Positions 10,701 to 18,669 of a stretch of DNA of 64,000 nucleotides are shown here, piece after piece. A model generated the notes under the pieces. It made no database searches and was not told the origin of the DNA. It was given only the letters and a program-made list of their open reading frames with translations. Source of the stretch: Algoriphagus litoralis (GTDB taxonomy: Bacteria; Bacteroidota; Bacteroidia; Cytophagales; Cyclobacteriaceae); contig NZ_QGOL01000014.1 of NCBI RefSeq assembly GCF_003259255.1, positions 124,001 to 188,000 of the forward strand. Reading direction: 5' to 3'. The translations under genes were made by a program, and so were the position numbers. The number at the start of each line of letters is the position of its first letter. Position 1 is the first letter of the stretch.

Positions 10701-11446
10701 AGAATCAAAAAACCATAGCTGATGGTCTGCCATTGGTGGCCATCGCTCCATTTTTTTCGCAGAAAATCAAAGCTTAACAAAAAGTAGAGCAAAAAAATCG
10801 AGGAGATAAATATAAGAAGTGCCGTATTTGACACTTTGCCGACAGGCTCATAGCCCAATTGAAAACTGATACCAAACAAAGGCTTACCCGTGGAAGACAG
10901 AATTTGAAACGCACCGTCCTCTGGATTTTCATAGAGCTGAAATCTGTCATTTCCGAAAAAATCCGGATTAGGCCCTGTACTGAGATAGTCATTTTCGATA
11001 TTCCCGGGCCAGACTAGCCGTAAGGTATGCACCAGAAAATAGTCCTTGGCATTTCGTTTGACCTTTCGGATCTTGATAAAGAAGGTTCCAAAGGGATCTT
11101 CCAAGAGCTGAAATTCTTTGTTCAGGTCCAATTCCGAGAAATCGAACGTCGTGGTGAAATCTGACCAAAAAACCAAATCCCCGGACATATCCAGAACAAA
11201 GAAAGGGTAGGTATGGTCTGGGTTACTGACCTGCTCAAAAGTGATGGAATCTTCAGGCCTAACATCCATCAACACCCGAATAAAATCATCGTCAAATTCT
11301 CTATCCGCAGCTTGAATTTTAAGCTGGATGGCTTCATAGGATTTCTCTTCTTCGCTTTTTTGAAAAACGAAAAAATTGAGAACCAGTACTACGAAAAGGG
11401 AAAGAATACTGATCAAGATGATCAGTCGTCGGGTTTTGAAGCTCAT
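7739..11446 (-). CDS. NtrY-like membrane sensor histidine kinase
   Basis: 1235-residue histidine kinase. TM1 is at about 7-27, followed by a periplasmic region to about 205, then a large block of further membrane helices (about 206-480), a second extracytoplasmic region, further TM segments, a HAMP-like linker and the kinase core. The phospho-acceptor is His1025 in VAHEIKNPLTP; the ATPase domain shows the N box (Asn1142), DNGKGIP (about 1172), and GSGLGLAI. The HEIKNPLTP sequence and ATPase are typical of NtrY-type kinases. It is unusually long because of the extra membrane block. No response regulator is adjacent; the partner may be elsewhere. It follows the terminator at 11456-11491 and precedes the large outer-membrane gene. 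Confidence 0.88.
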   Translation of the reverse strand: MSFKTRRLIILISILSLFVVLVLNFFVFQKSEEEKSYEAIQLKIQAADREFDDDFIRVLMDVRPEDSITFEQVSNPDHTYPFFVLDMSGDLVFWSDFTTTFDFSELDLNKEFQLLEDPFGTFFIKIRKVKRNAKDYFLVHTLRLVWPGNIENDYLSTGPNPDFFGNDRFQLYENPEDGAFQILSSTGKPLFGISFQLGYEPVGKVSNTALLIFISSIFLLYFLLSFDFLRKKWSDGHQWQTISYGFLILATIRLGMVLLNIPGGFFETELFDPANYASSWFNPSLGDLLLNTVCFGFILGLIVFQLSSKKTLQQVSNYLQAKNGFELGLFFSLLLSSVFFALVWFFPRDLTFNSQWVLDIRSIPTFDVFKGLSILILFLWGSVYVLISLTVFSVLFSLQKSKAMYLKYILALGAPILVVSFCFNFWFGVAWLIHFLFLFSIIRFELFQNVFRLGLDTFLTFFYACLVTAGIIGVSTFQSDQERLIQSKTRFANQNLIENDVMTEFFLEDIFSRMKNDLFIQNRMVDPLLSKDPVETKIRKIYLDNYFDQFEVVIRIFSASGQQIQGPAEQQDLKELRQNYVKSDFATGVRDLYFIRGKEATAGNKFVAFIPVLKEDNLLGTVFLELNQLRIQPGSVYPKLLLDRKYADKLDPLNYDYAVFREKELLRSSGTFNYYQGEFLNELERDQLFETGILSQGFHHFGMKNGEEIIVISSPTISFSQFFGNISLFFVAFVFLTFLAILLNTLLKGYRNFEFNYSTKLQLYLNFAFFFPIIIISIITIGLLGGSYKDDLNRQYTEKARLIRSNLGVFFNNQNPASVDRDLLNEEINSLANTIASDIHLYTPEGYLESTNRPNIFEKKILAPWINPAAMAGIMEQNQIQLLVNERIGKLRYQTVYLAVPSQVDQSYIGILAVPFFESETELNSLISDVLSNIFNAFVVIFILFLIVSSFVSKNLTLPFKLLTQKLKATNLENNEPMYWGSKDEIGLLVNEYNNMLFKLDASKKVLASTEKESAWREMAKQVAHEIKNPLTPMKLTLQHLLRLDQEGKLEDQQKLRKSLETLIHQVDALSGIASSFSTFAKMPLPKNELMNFKTVLTQVLELFKNDKRVQLEFLDDSYTEEIIIMGDDKLFGRVIANLIINGIQAVQPGKAPHIKIWLWMTEQSVFLEIADNGKGIPPELKDKIFIPNFSTKSTGSGLGLAIAKSGVETAGGKIWFDTEVGKGTTFYLTFPLVE

Positions 11447-11455
11447 TTATCCTAA

Positions 11456-11491
11456 AAATAAAAAAGCAAAGTCTGGTATCAAACTTTGCCT
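11456..11491 (-). terminator. Terminator at the end of the respiratory operon
   Basis: Stem GCAAAGT / ACTTTGC (11468-11474 with 11485-11491) followed on the minus strand by a strong T-tract (complement of 11456-11467). It lies just past the last small gene of the act-cox cluster and just before the kinase gene. Confidence 0.8.
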
Positions 11492-11500
11492 TTAGATCTC

Positions 11501-11746
11501 TTATCGAAGCGAGAGTTTGGCTTTTTTCTTTTTGGATGATCTATACCATAAATACCCGATCACGGCAGCCAAGAGATATGGCATGACAAAGAGGTAAAGA
11601 ATGCCACTATTCAGTCCTGCGCCGATACTGGTATCGCCGTTACTTACATTGTTTTCGACAGAAGCGCGACACATTGCACACTGGGCAAAACTTGCCATCT
11701 GGAACCCAAAGAAGAATACTACGAGAAAGAGTGATTTCAGCTTCAT
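11501..11746 (-). CDS. Small membrane protein at the end of the cox cluster
   Basis: 81 residues: signal peptide or first TM (about 4-21, ending ASFAQ), a short periplasmic segment with a CAMC motif (Cys-x-x-Cys, near residue 23-26), a TM helix at about 48-68 and a Lys-rich cytoplasmic end. Similar small proteins often close Bacteroidetes oxidase clusters. The CxxC could bind metal or be redox active next to a SCO copper chaperone, but that is inference. Last gene before the terminator at 11456-11491. Confidence 0.7.
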   Translation of the reverse strand: MKLKSLFLVVFFFGFQMASFAQCAMCRASVENNVSNGDTSIGAGLNSGILYLFVMPYLLAAVIGYLWYRSSKKKKAKLSLR

Positions 11747-11783
11747 ATCATTTGAGGATTAGCTAGTTGAGATGATTAGGCGA

Positions 11784-12338
11784 TCAATTCACATAATAGG
11801 GACTGATCATCAAATAGACGATCACTCCAGTGATAGATACGTAAAGCCAGATCGGATAGGCGAATTTAACCACTTTTCGGTGCTTTTCCCGCTGATCTGT
11901 ATAGCCATAGTAATAGGCGAAGAGTATTGGGAAAAGTGCGACGGCAGCGAATACAATATGTGTGATCAGCAGAAAGTAATACACCGAACGGATAGCTCCC
12001 TCACCTCCAAAGGAGGTGCTCTCTGCCGAAGCATGATAAATCACGTACGAAACCAAGAAAATTGCTCCCAAAACAAAAGCAATCGTCATCGTGGCGCCAT
12101 GATAACTGTACTTCTTTTGTTTCACAAAGACCAAACCTAAGATCAAGGCAAGAGAGGCTGCAGAATTGATGACTGCATTCAAATGCGGAAGAAAGTATAC
12201 CCAATCACCCAAGGCAGTGATTTTGGCCGGCATAAACAATAAAACCGCCACAGCCAAAGGAATAGCAATCGAGATTCCAATGATCCAGTTCTTTACTTTT
12301 GCTTCTTCTTGAAGCATCGATCCGTTATTTGCTTGCAT
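11784..12338 (-). CDS. DUF420 membrane protein (oxidase-associated)
   Basis: 184 residues with about five transmembrane helices (around 18-38, 45-67, 80-104, 118-142, 155-178) and conserved histidines in YHGATM and VIYHAS and ITHIVFAA. It matches the DUF420/YozB-type family that is regularly found beside sco and cytochrome oxidase genes, where a role in oxidase assembly is suspected. It overlaps the sco gene by 14 bp, showing translational coupling. ATG at 12338 chosen; a second ATG at 12317 would give a 7-residue shorter protein. Confidence 0.8.
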   Translation of the reverse strand: MQANNGSMLQEEAKVKNWIIGISIAIPLAVAVLLFMPAKITALGDWVYFLPHLNAVINSAASLALILGLVFVKQKKYSYHGATMTIAFVLGAIFLVSYVIYHASAESTSFGGEGAIRSVYYFLLITHIVFAAVALFPILFAYYYGYTDQREKHRKVVKFAYPIWLYVSITGVIVYLMISPYYVN

Positions 12339-12993
12339 GTAATAGTACTTTAGTCTCTAACATTAATAAATCAACATCTTCGCGATTTGTTCCGCTATAG
12401 TAGCCGCGAATTCTCCCCTGCTCATCTACAAGGATAAATTTGTCACTATGGACAAAATCATCCGGGACTCCATTTCCATCTAGTGTTGGAATCACAAATC
12501 CACAACGGGCAAGTTGGTAGGTTTCCTCCTTGGGTCCAGATAGAAAATGCCATTTACCTGGGATCGCCCCGTGTTCATCAGCATAGTCTTTGAGAATAGC
12601 AGGAGTATCAAACTCTGGGTCGATACTGATTGACATGATTTGAACCTTTGGTTCTTCTCTGAACATGTCATTGACTCGCTCCATTTCTTTGGACATGACT
12701 GGACAAATACTTGGACAAGAAGTGAAAAAGAAATCCACTATGGTGATTTTCCCTTCCATCTGACCTTTGCCAATTGGCAATCCTTGTTGATTGGTAAAAG
12801 TAAATTCAGGAATGTAATGTTGGGTAGTGTCTGTAACAGGACATTCCAGGAATGGATTGTCCACGCCTTTTTCGAAGAAAACCGGCAAATTATATTCATT
12901 TGTCCCAAATCCCCTCAAAAACATAAAAACCAAAACAGGAATCAATAAGATGCACACCAGCACCATCCCTTGTAGTAACCTCAGACTTCTCAT
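12325..12993 (-). CDS. SCO1/SenC copper chaperone for cytochrome oxidase
   Basis: 222 residues with one N-terminal membrane anchor (about 7-28) and a periplasmic thioredoxin-like domain. The copper ligands are visible: CPSIC (Cys-x-x-x-Cys within FFTSCPSICPVM, about residues 92-96) and the distal His in FVHSDKF (about residue 182). SCO proteins deliver copper to the CuA site of subunit II. It lies 74 bp after the subunit IV gene, with a hairpin terminator between, so it is probably expressed by partial read-through. Confidence 0.92.
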   Translation of the reverse strand: MRSLRLLQGMVLVCILLIPVLVFMFLRGFGTNEYNLPVFFEKGVDNPFLECPVTDTTQHYIPEFTFTNQQGLPIGKGQMEGKITIVDFFFTSCPSICPVMSKEMERVNDMFREEPKVQIMSISIDPEFDTPAILKDYADEHGAIPGKWHFLSGPKEETYQLARCGFVIPTLDGNGVPDDFVHSDKFILVDEQGRIRGYYSGTNREDVDLLMLETKVLLHASK

Positions 12994-13007
12994 ACTATGC
13001 TGTTAAC

Positions 13008-13042
13008 AAAAAAGAAGGTTGAAGTGATTCACTCCAACCTTC
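13008..13042 (-). terminator. Internal hairpin terminator/attenuator between subunit IV and sco genes
   Basis: 13-bp arms at 13014-13026 and 13030-13042 with a single mismatch and a 3-base loop, followed on the minus strand by TTTTTT (complement of 13008-13013). Only about 15 bases remain before the sco start, too few for an ordinary promoter, so sco expression seems to depend on read-through. Confidence 0.78.
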
Positions 13043-13067
13043 CATTTTTATCGATTTTTTCAATTTT

Positions 13068-13397
13068 TTACCAACGCATTAGGAAGATATCTGAACCTTC
13101 TTTAACTAAAGCGATCACTAGCCATACCAAGAAAATCAGCGGTACGATGATCGAATAAAACAAAGGCTTCACCTCGTCACCCAAGTGCATGAATTCCATC
13201 ATGATGTACTTGGCCTTCCAGATAGTCAGAGCGATAAAGAGAAAGTATAAAATAAATCCTCTATCAATCGTGAAAGCCATAATGAACTCTACCACGGTTA
13301 TCGCCAACAGTATAAAAGCTGTTTTCCAGATCTTTTTGATTTTTTGTTCGTCACGCTTTTCGACAATCAGCGTTGACTTATTTTCCTGAATTTCCAT
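13068..13397 (-). CDS. Cytochrome c oxidase subunit IV-like protein
   Basis: 109 residues with three transmembrane helices (about 27-45, 48-67, 80-102), the size and topology of bacterial oxidase subunit IV (COX4 pro family). A motif MMEFMHLGDE with the conserved Glu/His sits in the loop between helices 2 and 3. It directly follows the subunit III gene (23 bp) in the operon. Subunit IV has no cofactor and supports assembly or stability of the complex. Confidence 0.85.
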   Translation of the reverse strand: MEIQENKSTLIVEKRDEQKIKKIWKTAFILLAITVVEFIMAFTIDRGFILYFLFIALTIWKAKYIMMEFMHLGDEVKPLFYSIIVPLIFLVWLVIALVKEGSDIFLMRW

Positions 13398-13420
13398 ATT
13401 TCAAAGATTTAATAGCGTGC

Positions 13421-14197
13421 TTAGATCAGATAGAATAGCGTAAATACGAATACCCAAACCAGGTCTACAAAGTGCCAGTAAAGGCCAATCTTTTCAACCA
13501 TTTCGTAATGACCTCTTTTGTCATAAACCCCCACAGCAGCCTGATAAAAGCAAAGGAATAGCAAAAAGACGCCAACGGTCACGTGGAATCCGTGGAATCC
13601 AGTGATGAAGAAGAATAGTTGTGCAAAAGAGGATGGTCCATATTCGTTGACTACCAGATTGGCACCGAAGACAGTTTCAGTGACGTTTTGCCCAAGGGTA
13701 TTGACATAAGTTAAGACAGTACCTCCATCAGTTCCATGGATGAAGTGGTTCCACTCCCATGCTTGGCAGCTAAGGAAAGTAATACCTCCTACTAAAGTCC
13801 AAAGCATCCATTTTACTACGTCATTTCTGTCATTTCTATGACCAGCTTCCACCGCCAGTACCATTGTCACGGAACTTGCAATCAAAATAAAGGTCATGAT
13901 ACCTACGAAAATCAACGGGGCATGAACTCCATGTAGAAAAGGAAGTGCTTCGAATACCAATTCAGGTACCGGCCAGTATTCATTTGAACCGACAAAATCA
14001 GTGGCTGGGCCTTCATAAGCGGGGTAGCTCACTCGGATAGCGATGTAACTGATCAAAAATGCGGCAAAAGTGAAGATGTCGGAAAGCAGGAAAAACCACA
14101 TCATGAGTTTTCCATAGCTTGCTTTTAGGGGTTCATTTCCTCCTCCCCAAACGCCTCTTTTCGAGCTTACTCCAATAGCAGTAGAATGCGCAGACAT
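13421..14197 (-). CDS. ctaE: Cytochrome c oxidase subunit III (second copy, long)
   Basis: 258 residues, with about five to seven transmembrane helices. Typical subunit III features are the WEWNHF segment with a membrane Glu (about residue 148), TGFHGFHVTVG (about 198) and the C-terminal YWHFVDLVWVFVF. It has an N-terminal extension and a central insertion of about 30 residues compared with its shorter neighbour. Bacteroidetes aa3 oxidase clusters commonly carry two subunit III-like genes in tandem; which one occupies the canonical position is not decidable here. Confidence 0.9.
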   Translation of the reverse strand: MSAHSTAIGVSSKRGVWGGGNEPLKASYGKLMMWFFLLSDIFTFAAFLISYIAIRVSYPAYEGPATDFVGSNEYWPVPELVFEALPFLHGVHAPLIFVGIMTFILIASSVTMVLAVEAGHRNDRNDVVKWMLWTLVGGITFLSCQAWEWNHFIHGTDGGTVLTYVNTLGQNVTETVFGANLVVNEYGPSSFAQLFFFITGFHGFHVTVGVFLLFLCFYQAAVGVYDKRGHYEMVEKIGLYWHFVDLVWVFVFTLFYLI

Positions 14198-14225
14198 AAA
14201 TTAATAATTAGTACCAGGTTTTATT

Positions 14226-14807
14226 TTAATGATTAAGAAGCAAAAACATGAACAGATACAACCAGAGACCTCCGAGAAAATGCCAATAAGTCGTTGCCAT
14301 TTCCATCGTATCCATGGCTTTGGAATGCACCTTTAATCTAAGTGTCGAAATTAATACAATAATCAGAAATATCACACCACTGATCAGGTGAGCAGCGTGA
14401 AGTCCTGTAAATACATATAAAAAGGAGCCCGAAGGATTCCCTACAAAGAATACCTCACGATCCACCATTGCCACCCAGCTATACCATTGACCTACAAGAA
14501 ATGCAATCCCTAGCAAAACTGTCATAGACATGCCAATTCTCAGGTTAAGAAAATTATCTTTTTTAGCAGAATAGTAGGCCCAATGAAGTGTAACACTACT
14601 GGCTAATGCAATACCCGAAGTAATCCAGAAAATCTCAGGGAGATCGTATTCAAGCCAATTTCCTTCGGCCTGTCTAACGATATAAGCACTCGTCAAGCCA
14701 GCAAAAACCATCACCACCGAAACCATAAACAACCAAAGCGCAAATTTCTTTGGGTGCATAGAGATCGGCTGTTCCACCATATCGACGTATTTCAATTCCT
14801 TTTCCAT
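14226..14807 (-). CDS. Cytochrome c oxidase subunit III-like protein (first copy, short)
   Basis: 193 residues, five transmembrane helices (about 24-44, 58-80, 90-110, 130-152, 168-190). FTGLHAAHLISG and the C-terminal TYWHFLGGLWLYLF are signature positions of heme-copper oxidase subunit III. It starts 3 bp after the ctaB stop and is followed after 28 bp by the longer subunit III gene. Subunit III binds no metal but sustains proton pumping and protects the active site. Confidence 0.88.
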   Translation of the reverse strand: MEKELKYVDMVEQPISMHPKKFALWLFMVSVVMVFAGLTSAYIVRQAEGNWLEYDLPEIFWITSGIALASSVTLHWAYYSAKKDNFLNLRIGMSMTVLLGIAFLVGQWYSWVAMVDREVFFVGNPSGSFLYVFTGLHAAHLISGVIFLIIVLISTLRLKVHSKAMDTMEMATTYWHFLGGLWLYLFMFLLLNH

Positions 14808-14810
14808 GTG

Positions 14811-15716
14811 TTAAGGTAGTTTATCGAGTAGGTAAGCAATCTGGACAATGGGCAAATACAAAAATGATCCAAACATGATCTTCAAAGCTGACTTTCGCGA
14901 ACAATCACGCATGAGGGAAAATGTCTGCGCTAGAAAAAGCACACCACAAACAGTCGCAACTATTCCAGAATTGAGGCCTGTGAGTCCAAAATAACTTGGC
15001 AATAATCCCAAAGGAAGAAGAAACAAGGTGTAAATCATAATCTGAATAGCAGTATTCAAATCTTGGCCTCCTCCACTCGGAAGCAATTTGAAACCGGCTC
15101 TTTTGTAATCCTCATCGCTTACCCAAGCTATCGCCCAGAAGTGTGGAAACTGCCAAATGAACTGAATACCAAAGATAATTAGCGCTTCATAAGTAATTGA
15201 ACCGGTGGCTGCAGTCCAGCCTAACAATGGGGGCATGGCGCCAGGAATAGCCCCAACAAAAACGGCTATTGGCCCAACTCTTTTGAGCGGAGTGTAAACA
15301 AAAACATACAACACCATACTCAAAATACCCAACCAAGTGGTGAGTGGATTAGTAAAAGTCCATAAGAGGAAAACTCCAAGAATAGCGACAAATGAAGTAA
15401 ACCAATAGGCTTCTTGGAGAGAAATAATGTGGAGAGGAAGCGGACGATTCTGAGTACGCTTCATTAATTTATCCAAGTCCCGCTCCATGATTTCATTGGC
15501 CGCACCTGAAGCACCTGAAATCAAAAACCCACCTAGCGCTAACCCAAGAAACCCAGTCCATCCAAAACTAGCTCCCCGGTCGCCTAAAATATACCCAAAA
15601 ACAGCAGAAAAAGTCACCAAAGCGGATAACCTCAACTTGATCAAATCGGAATAAGCTTTGATTCTCGTGAGAATAAAGCTGATTATTGTATGGTCAGTTA
15701 CGCCAACTGTCCTCAT
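14811..15716 (-). CDS. ctaB: Protoheme IX farnesyltransferase (heme O synthase)
   Basis: 301-residue UbiA-family prenyltransferase that makes heme O from heme B, the first step to heme A. About nine membrane helices. The Asp-rich substrate motifs are seen as NEIMERDLDKLMKRT (about residues 75-89), followed by QNRPLP, and the second loop VSDEDYKRAGFKLLP. The start codon lies 1 bp after the ctaA stop, so the two heme A biosynthesis genes are tightly coupled inside the oxidase operon. Confidence 0.95.
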   Translation of the reverse strand: MRTVGVTDHTIISFILTRIKAYSDLIKLRLSALVTFSAVFGYILGDRGASFGWTGFLGLALGGFLISGASGAANEIMERDLDKLMKRTQNRPLPLHIISLQEAYWFTSFVAILGVFLLWTFTNPLTTWLGILSMVLYVFVYTPLKRVGPIAVFVGAIPGAMPPLLGWTAATGSITYEALIIFGIQFIWQFPHFWAIAWVSDEDYKRAGFKLLPSGGGQDLNTAIQIMIYTLFLLPLGLLPSYFGLTGLNSGIVATVCGVLFLAQTFSLMRDCSRKSALKIMFGSFLYLPIVQIAYLLDKLP

Positions 15717-15717
15717 T

Positions 15718-16794
15718 TCAATTTGTGTTTAACTTAAACTGTAAATGGTCTCTTAATTGAAGGATCAAAATAAATTGAACACCCAAGATTACCGAGCCAA
15801 GTAATAAGTGAATTGGCTGAAGAAACGCAGGGATACCGAAATAAGCCATTCCCATTCCAGAGCCAATCTCCAATATTATCAATACTACCAGCACCTGTGA
15901 CCAAAGATTTACTTTGGATCTCCTCAGAGCATATCTAAATGCCCAAAAGAAATAGAGGACATGGATACCGAAGAGAACTAAAGAGAACGACCGATGAATA
16001 AGAAAAACTACCCCAACACGATCTACCCACTCGCCACGGAGCATATCACCCAAAGACGAAGCTACTTGATCAATTTGCTCTCGAACCTGAGTTCCAAGTA
16101 CCACCTGTACCAACATCAAGATCGTTCCGATGACTAAAACCCATTGGACTTTAGCAGGCACATCCATTTGCACTCCATGGGTAACCTGAAGCCGCTCTGA
16201 TCGATGGTTGATGTACAGCAAGACCCCAACTACACCAAGCGCAAGCAACATGTGAAAGGTGATCATCCACGGCAATAAGTTGGTCGATACTACAATAGAA
16301 CCAATCCAACCAGTAAACAGAACCAGAATTAGGGAAAGTATTGCATTGATCGGAATCCACTTATCAATCTTCCAAAGTTTGAACGATTTCCAAACTGTGA
16401 GAAGGATGAATAAACCTATCACCACACCTATCAGCCTATTGATGTATTCAATCCAAGTCTTGGTAGCATTAAATTCCTCTTCAACCAAAATGGACTTGTC
16501 ATTGGCAATTTTTCCAGCTGTTTCTTCAAATCCTAATTTTTCAAGTGTCGCTACAAACCTTTCGTTCTTAGCAAGTCTTATTTGAAGGTAGATTTCCTGA
16601 TAATTTTTTGGGAGCTGATCCACACTTGTTGGTGGAATCACACTCCCAAAACATTTTGGCCAATCGGGACAGCCCATTCCTGAGCCAGTACTTCGTACTA
16701 TTCCTCCAACCAATATCAGAAAATAAACAGCGATCACTGTAAGGCTGGAAACCTTACGAAAGCTGTTTATTGAAGTATTAGTGCTTAGATTCAT
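15718..16794 (-). CDS. ctaA: Heme A synthase (COX15/CtaA family)
   Basis: 358 residues, eight predicted membrane helices. Converts heme O to heme A. Key histidines are visible: EYINRLIGV (with the Glu that is essential in CtaA), the TFHMLLAL segment, LIHRSFSLVLFGIHVLYF, and QPIHLLLGS. N-terminal GMGCPDWPKCFG carries a cysteine pair typical of the COX15 type. It overlaps the end of ctaD by 17 bp, so translation is coupled. Confidence 0.93.
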   Translation of the reverse strand: MNLSTNTSINSFRKVSSLTVIAVYFLILVGGIVRSTGSGMGCPDWPKCFGSVIPPTSVDQLPKNYQEIYLQIRLAKNERFVATLEKLGFEETAGKIANDKSILVEEEFNATKTWIEYINRLIGVVIGLFILLTVWKSFKLWKIDKWIPINAILSLILVLFTGWIGSIVVSTNLLPWMITFHMLLALGVVGVLLYINHRSERLQVTHGVQMDVPAKVQWVLVIGTILMLVQVVLGTQVREQIDQVASSLGDMLRGEWVDRVGVVFLIHRSFSLVLFGIHVLYFFWAFRYALRRSKVNLWSQVLVVLIILEIGSGMGMAYFGIPAFLQPIHLLLGSVILGVQFILILQLRDHLQFKLNTN

Positions 16795-18658
16795 TTGCCA
16801 CCAAAACCTCTGCTTCTTCTTTCATGATTTCCATCTCAAGTTTCACAAGCTCTTGCTCGTGCGGAAGATTGGATTCTGGAGTAGCAGATAAAGGAACGGT
16901 CTGAGGGATAAAATCTTCAGCTGCTCCTGGCTTGGAGTAATCATATGGCCATCTGTACACAGTTGGAATCTCTCCAGGCCAGTTGCCGTGACCCGGCTCC
17001 AATGGTGTGGTCCACTCCAGTGTATTTGATCTCCATGGATTCAAAGTTGCCTTTCTTCCTCTGTACATGCTGTAGAAGAAATTGAAAATGAAGATAAACT
17101 GGGCAGCAAATGTGATAATCGCAGCAGCTGAAACGAACATATTCAAATCAGTGTACATGTTGGTAAACTCAAAGTTTGTCCAATTGTAATATCTTCTAGG
17201 GAAGCCTGCTATTCCGATATAGTGCATTGGGAAGAATACGAGATATACACCCACAAAAGTCAACCAGAAGTGGACATAACCTAGTCTTGCATCCATCATT
17301 CTACCAAACATCTTAGGGAACCAGTGATAAACTCCAGCCATCAATCCAAAGAAAGATGCAGAACCCATTACTAGGTGAAAGTGAGCAACGACGAAATAGG
17401 TATCGTGGAGTTGAATGTCAATGGCAGAGTTACCCAAGAAAATACCTGTCAAACCACCCGAGATGAAGAAGGAAACAAGTCCTATCGAAAACAACATGGC
17501 TGGCGTGAAAATCAAATTACCTCTCCAAAGCGTGGTGAGATAGTTGAATACCTTCACAGCAGACGGCACAGCAATAATCAAGGTCAAGAACATGAAGATA
17601 GATCCCAAGAATGGATTCATACCTGAAACGAACATGTGGTGAGCCCATACGATAAATGAAAGGATCGTAATACCCAACATGGAGATAATCATCGCCTTGT
17701 AACCAAAGATTGGTTTTCTTGAGTTCGTCGCGATTACTTCTGAAGTAATACCCAATGCAGGAAGCAATACGATATATACTTCTGGGTGACCTAGGAACCA
17801 GAATAAGTGCTGGTAGAGCACTGGGCTACCGCCAGTATTTGGAAGCGCTTCTCCACCAATGTAAATATCTGAGAGGTAAAAGGATGTTCCGAAACTTCTG
17901 TCAAATACCAACAACAAAGCTGCAGCAAACAAGACAGGGAAAGAAAGAAGACCGATTACTGCAGTCAAGAAGAATGCCCAGATAGTCAGGGGAAGTCTCG
18001 AGAAAGACATCCCTTTCGTTCTAAGGTTAATTACCGTAGTGATGTAATTGATACCTCCCAACAAGGAAGAAGCAATAAAGAATGTCATGGCAATCAACCA
18101 AAGCGTCATTCCAAGACCAGATCCAGGAATAGCCTGCTCCAAAGCTGAAAGCGGAGGATAAACTACCCAACCACCACCTGCAGGGCCTGTCTTGATGAAC
18201 AAGGAAATAAACATGATCACACCGGATACAAAGAAGAACCAGTAAGATAGCATATTCATAAATCCAGAGGCCATGTCACGGGCACCGATCTGAAGAGGAA
18301 TCAAGTAATTTGAGAATGTTCCACTCAAGCCTGCAGTCAATACAAAGAACACCATAATGGTACCATGCATTGTAACTAGCGCAAGGTAGAATGTAGGATC
18401 TAATGCCCCTGTCTCATCAATCCATCCACCCAAAAGCGGGCGAAGGAACTCCAAGCTCATTTCAGGAAAACCGAGCTGTAATCTGAATAGAATGGAAAGA
18501 AATCCTCCAATTATCGCCCAAAACATCCCCGTGATTAGAAATTGCTTTCCAATCATCTTATGATCTTGAGTGAAAATATATTTTGTTATAAAATTATCAT
18601 GATGCTCATGGTGCTCGTGAGCTGCTTCGTCATGATGTGCTACAGTTGCTGTTGCCAT
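16778..18658 (-). CDS. ctaD: Cytochrome c oxidase subunit I (A1-type heme-copper oxidase)
   Basis: 626 residues, twelve membrane helices. CuB and heme ligands are visible: GHPEVYIVLLP (His-Tyr cross-link region, about residue 275), WAHHMFV (about 327), and HDTYFVVAHFHLVMG (about 407-421) with the heme a and a3 ligand histidines. The GHPEV form marks an A1-type proton pump. The N-terminus is unusually rich in histidine (HHDEAAHEHHEHHDN), a feature of many Bacteroidetes subunits I and perhaps copper-binding (inference). Placed between subunit II and the heme A synthesis genes. Confidence 0.96.
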   Translation of the reverse strand: MATATVAHHDEAAHEHHEHHDNFITKYIFTQDHKMIGKQFLITGMFWAIIGGFLSILFRLQLGFPEMSLEFLRPLLGGWIDETGALDPTFYLALVTMHGTIMVFFVLTAGLSGTFSNYLIPLQIGARDMASGFMNMLSYWFFFVSGVIMFISLFIKTGPAGGGWVVYPPLSALEQAIPGSGLGMTLWLIAMTFFIASSLLGGINYITTVINLRTKGMSFSRLPLTIWAFFLTAVIGLLSFPVLFAAALLLVFDRSFGTSFYLSDIYIGGEALPNTGGSPVLYQHLFWFLGHPEVYIVLLPALGITSEVIATNSRKPIFGYKAMIISMLGITILSFIVWAHHMFVSGMNPFLGSIFMFLTLIIAVPSAVKVFNYLTTLWRGNLIFTPAMLFSIGLVSFFISGGLTGIFLGNSAIDIQLHDTYFVVAHFHLVMGSASFFGLMAGVYHWFPKMFGRMMDARLGYVHFWLTFVGVYLVFFPMHYIGIAGFPRRYYNWTNFEFTNMYTDLNMFVSAAAIITFAAQFIFIFNFFYSMYRGRKATLNPWRSNTLEWTTPLEPGHGNWPGEIPTVYRWPYDYSKPGAAEDFIPQTVPLSATPESNLPHEQELVKLEMEIMKEEAEVLVANESKH

Positions 18659-18669
18659 AACTTATAATT

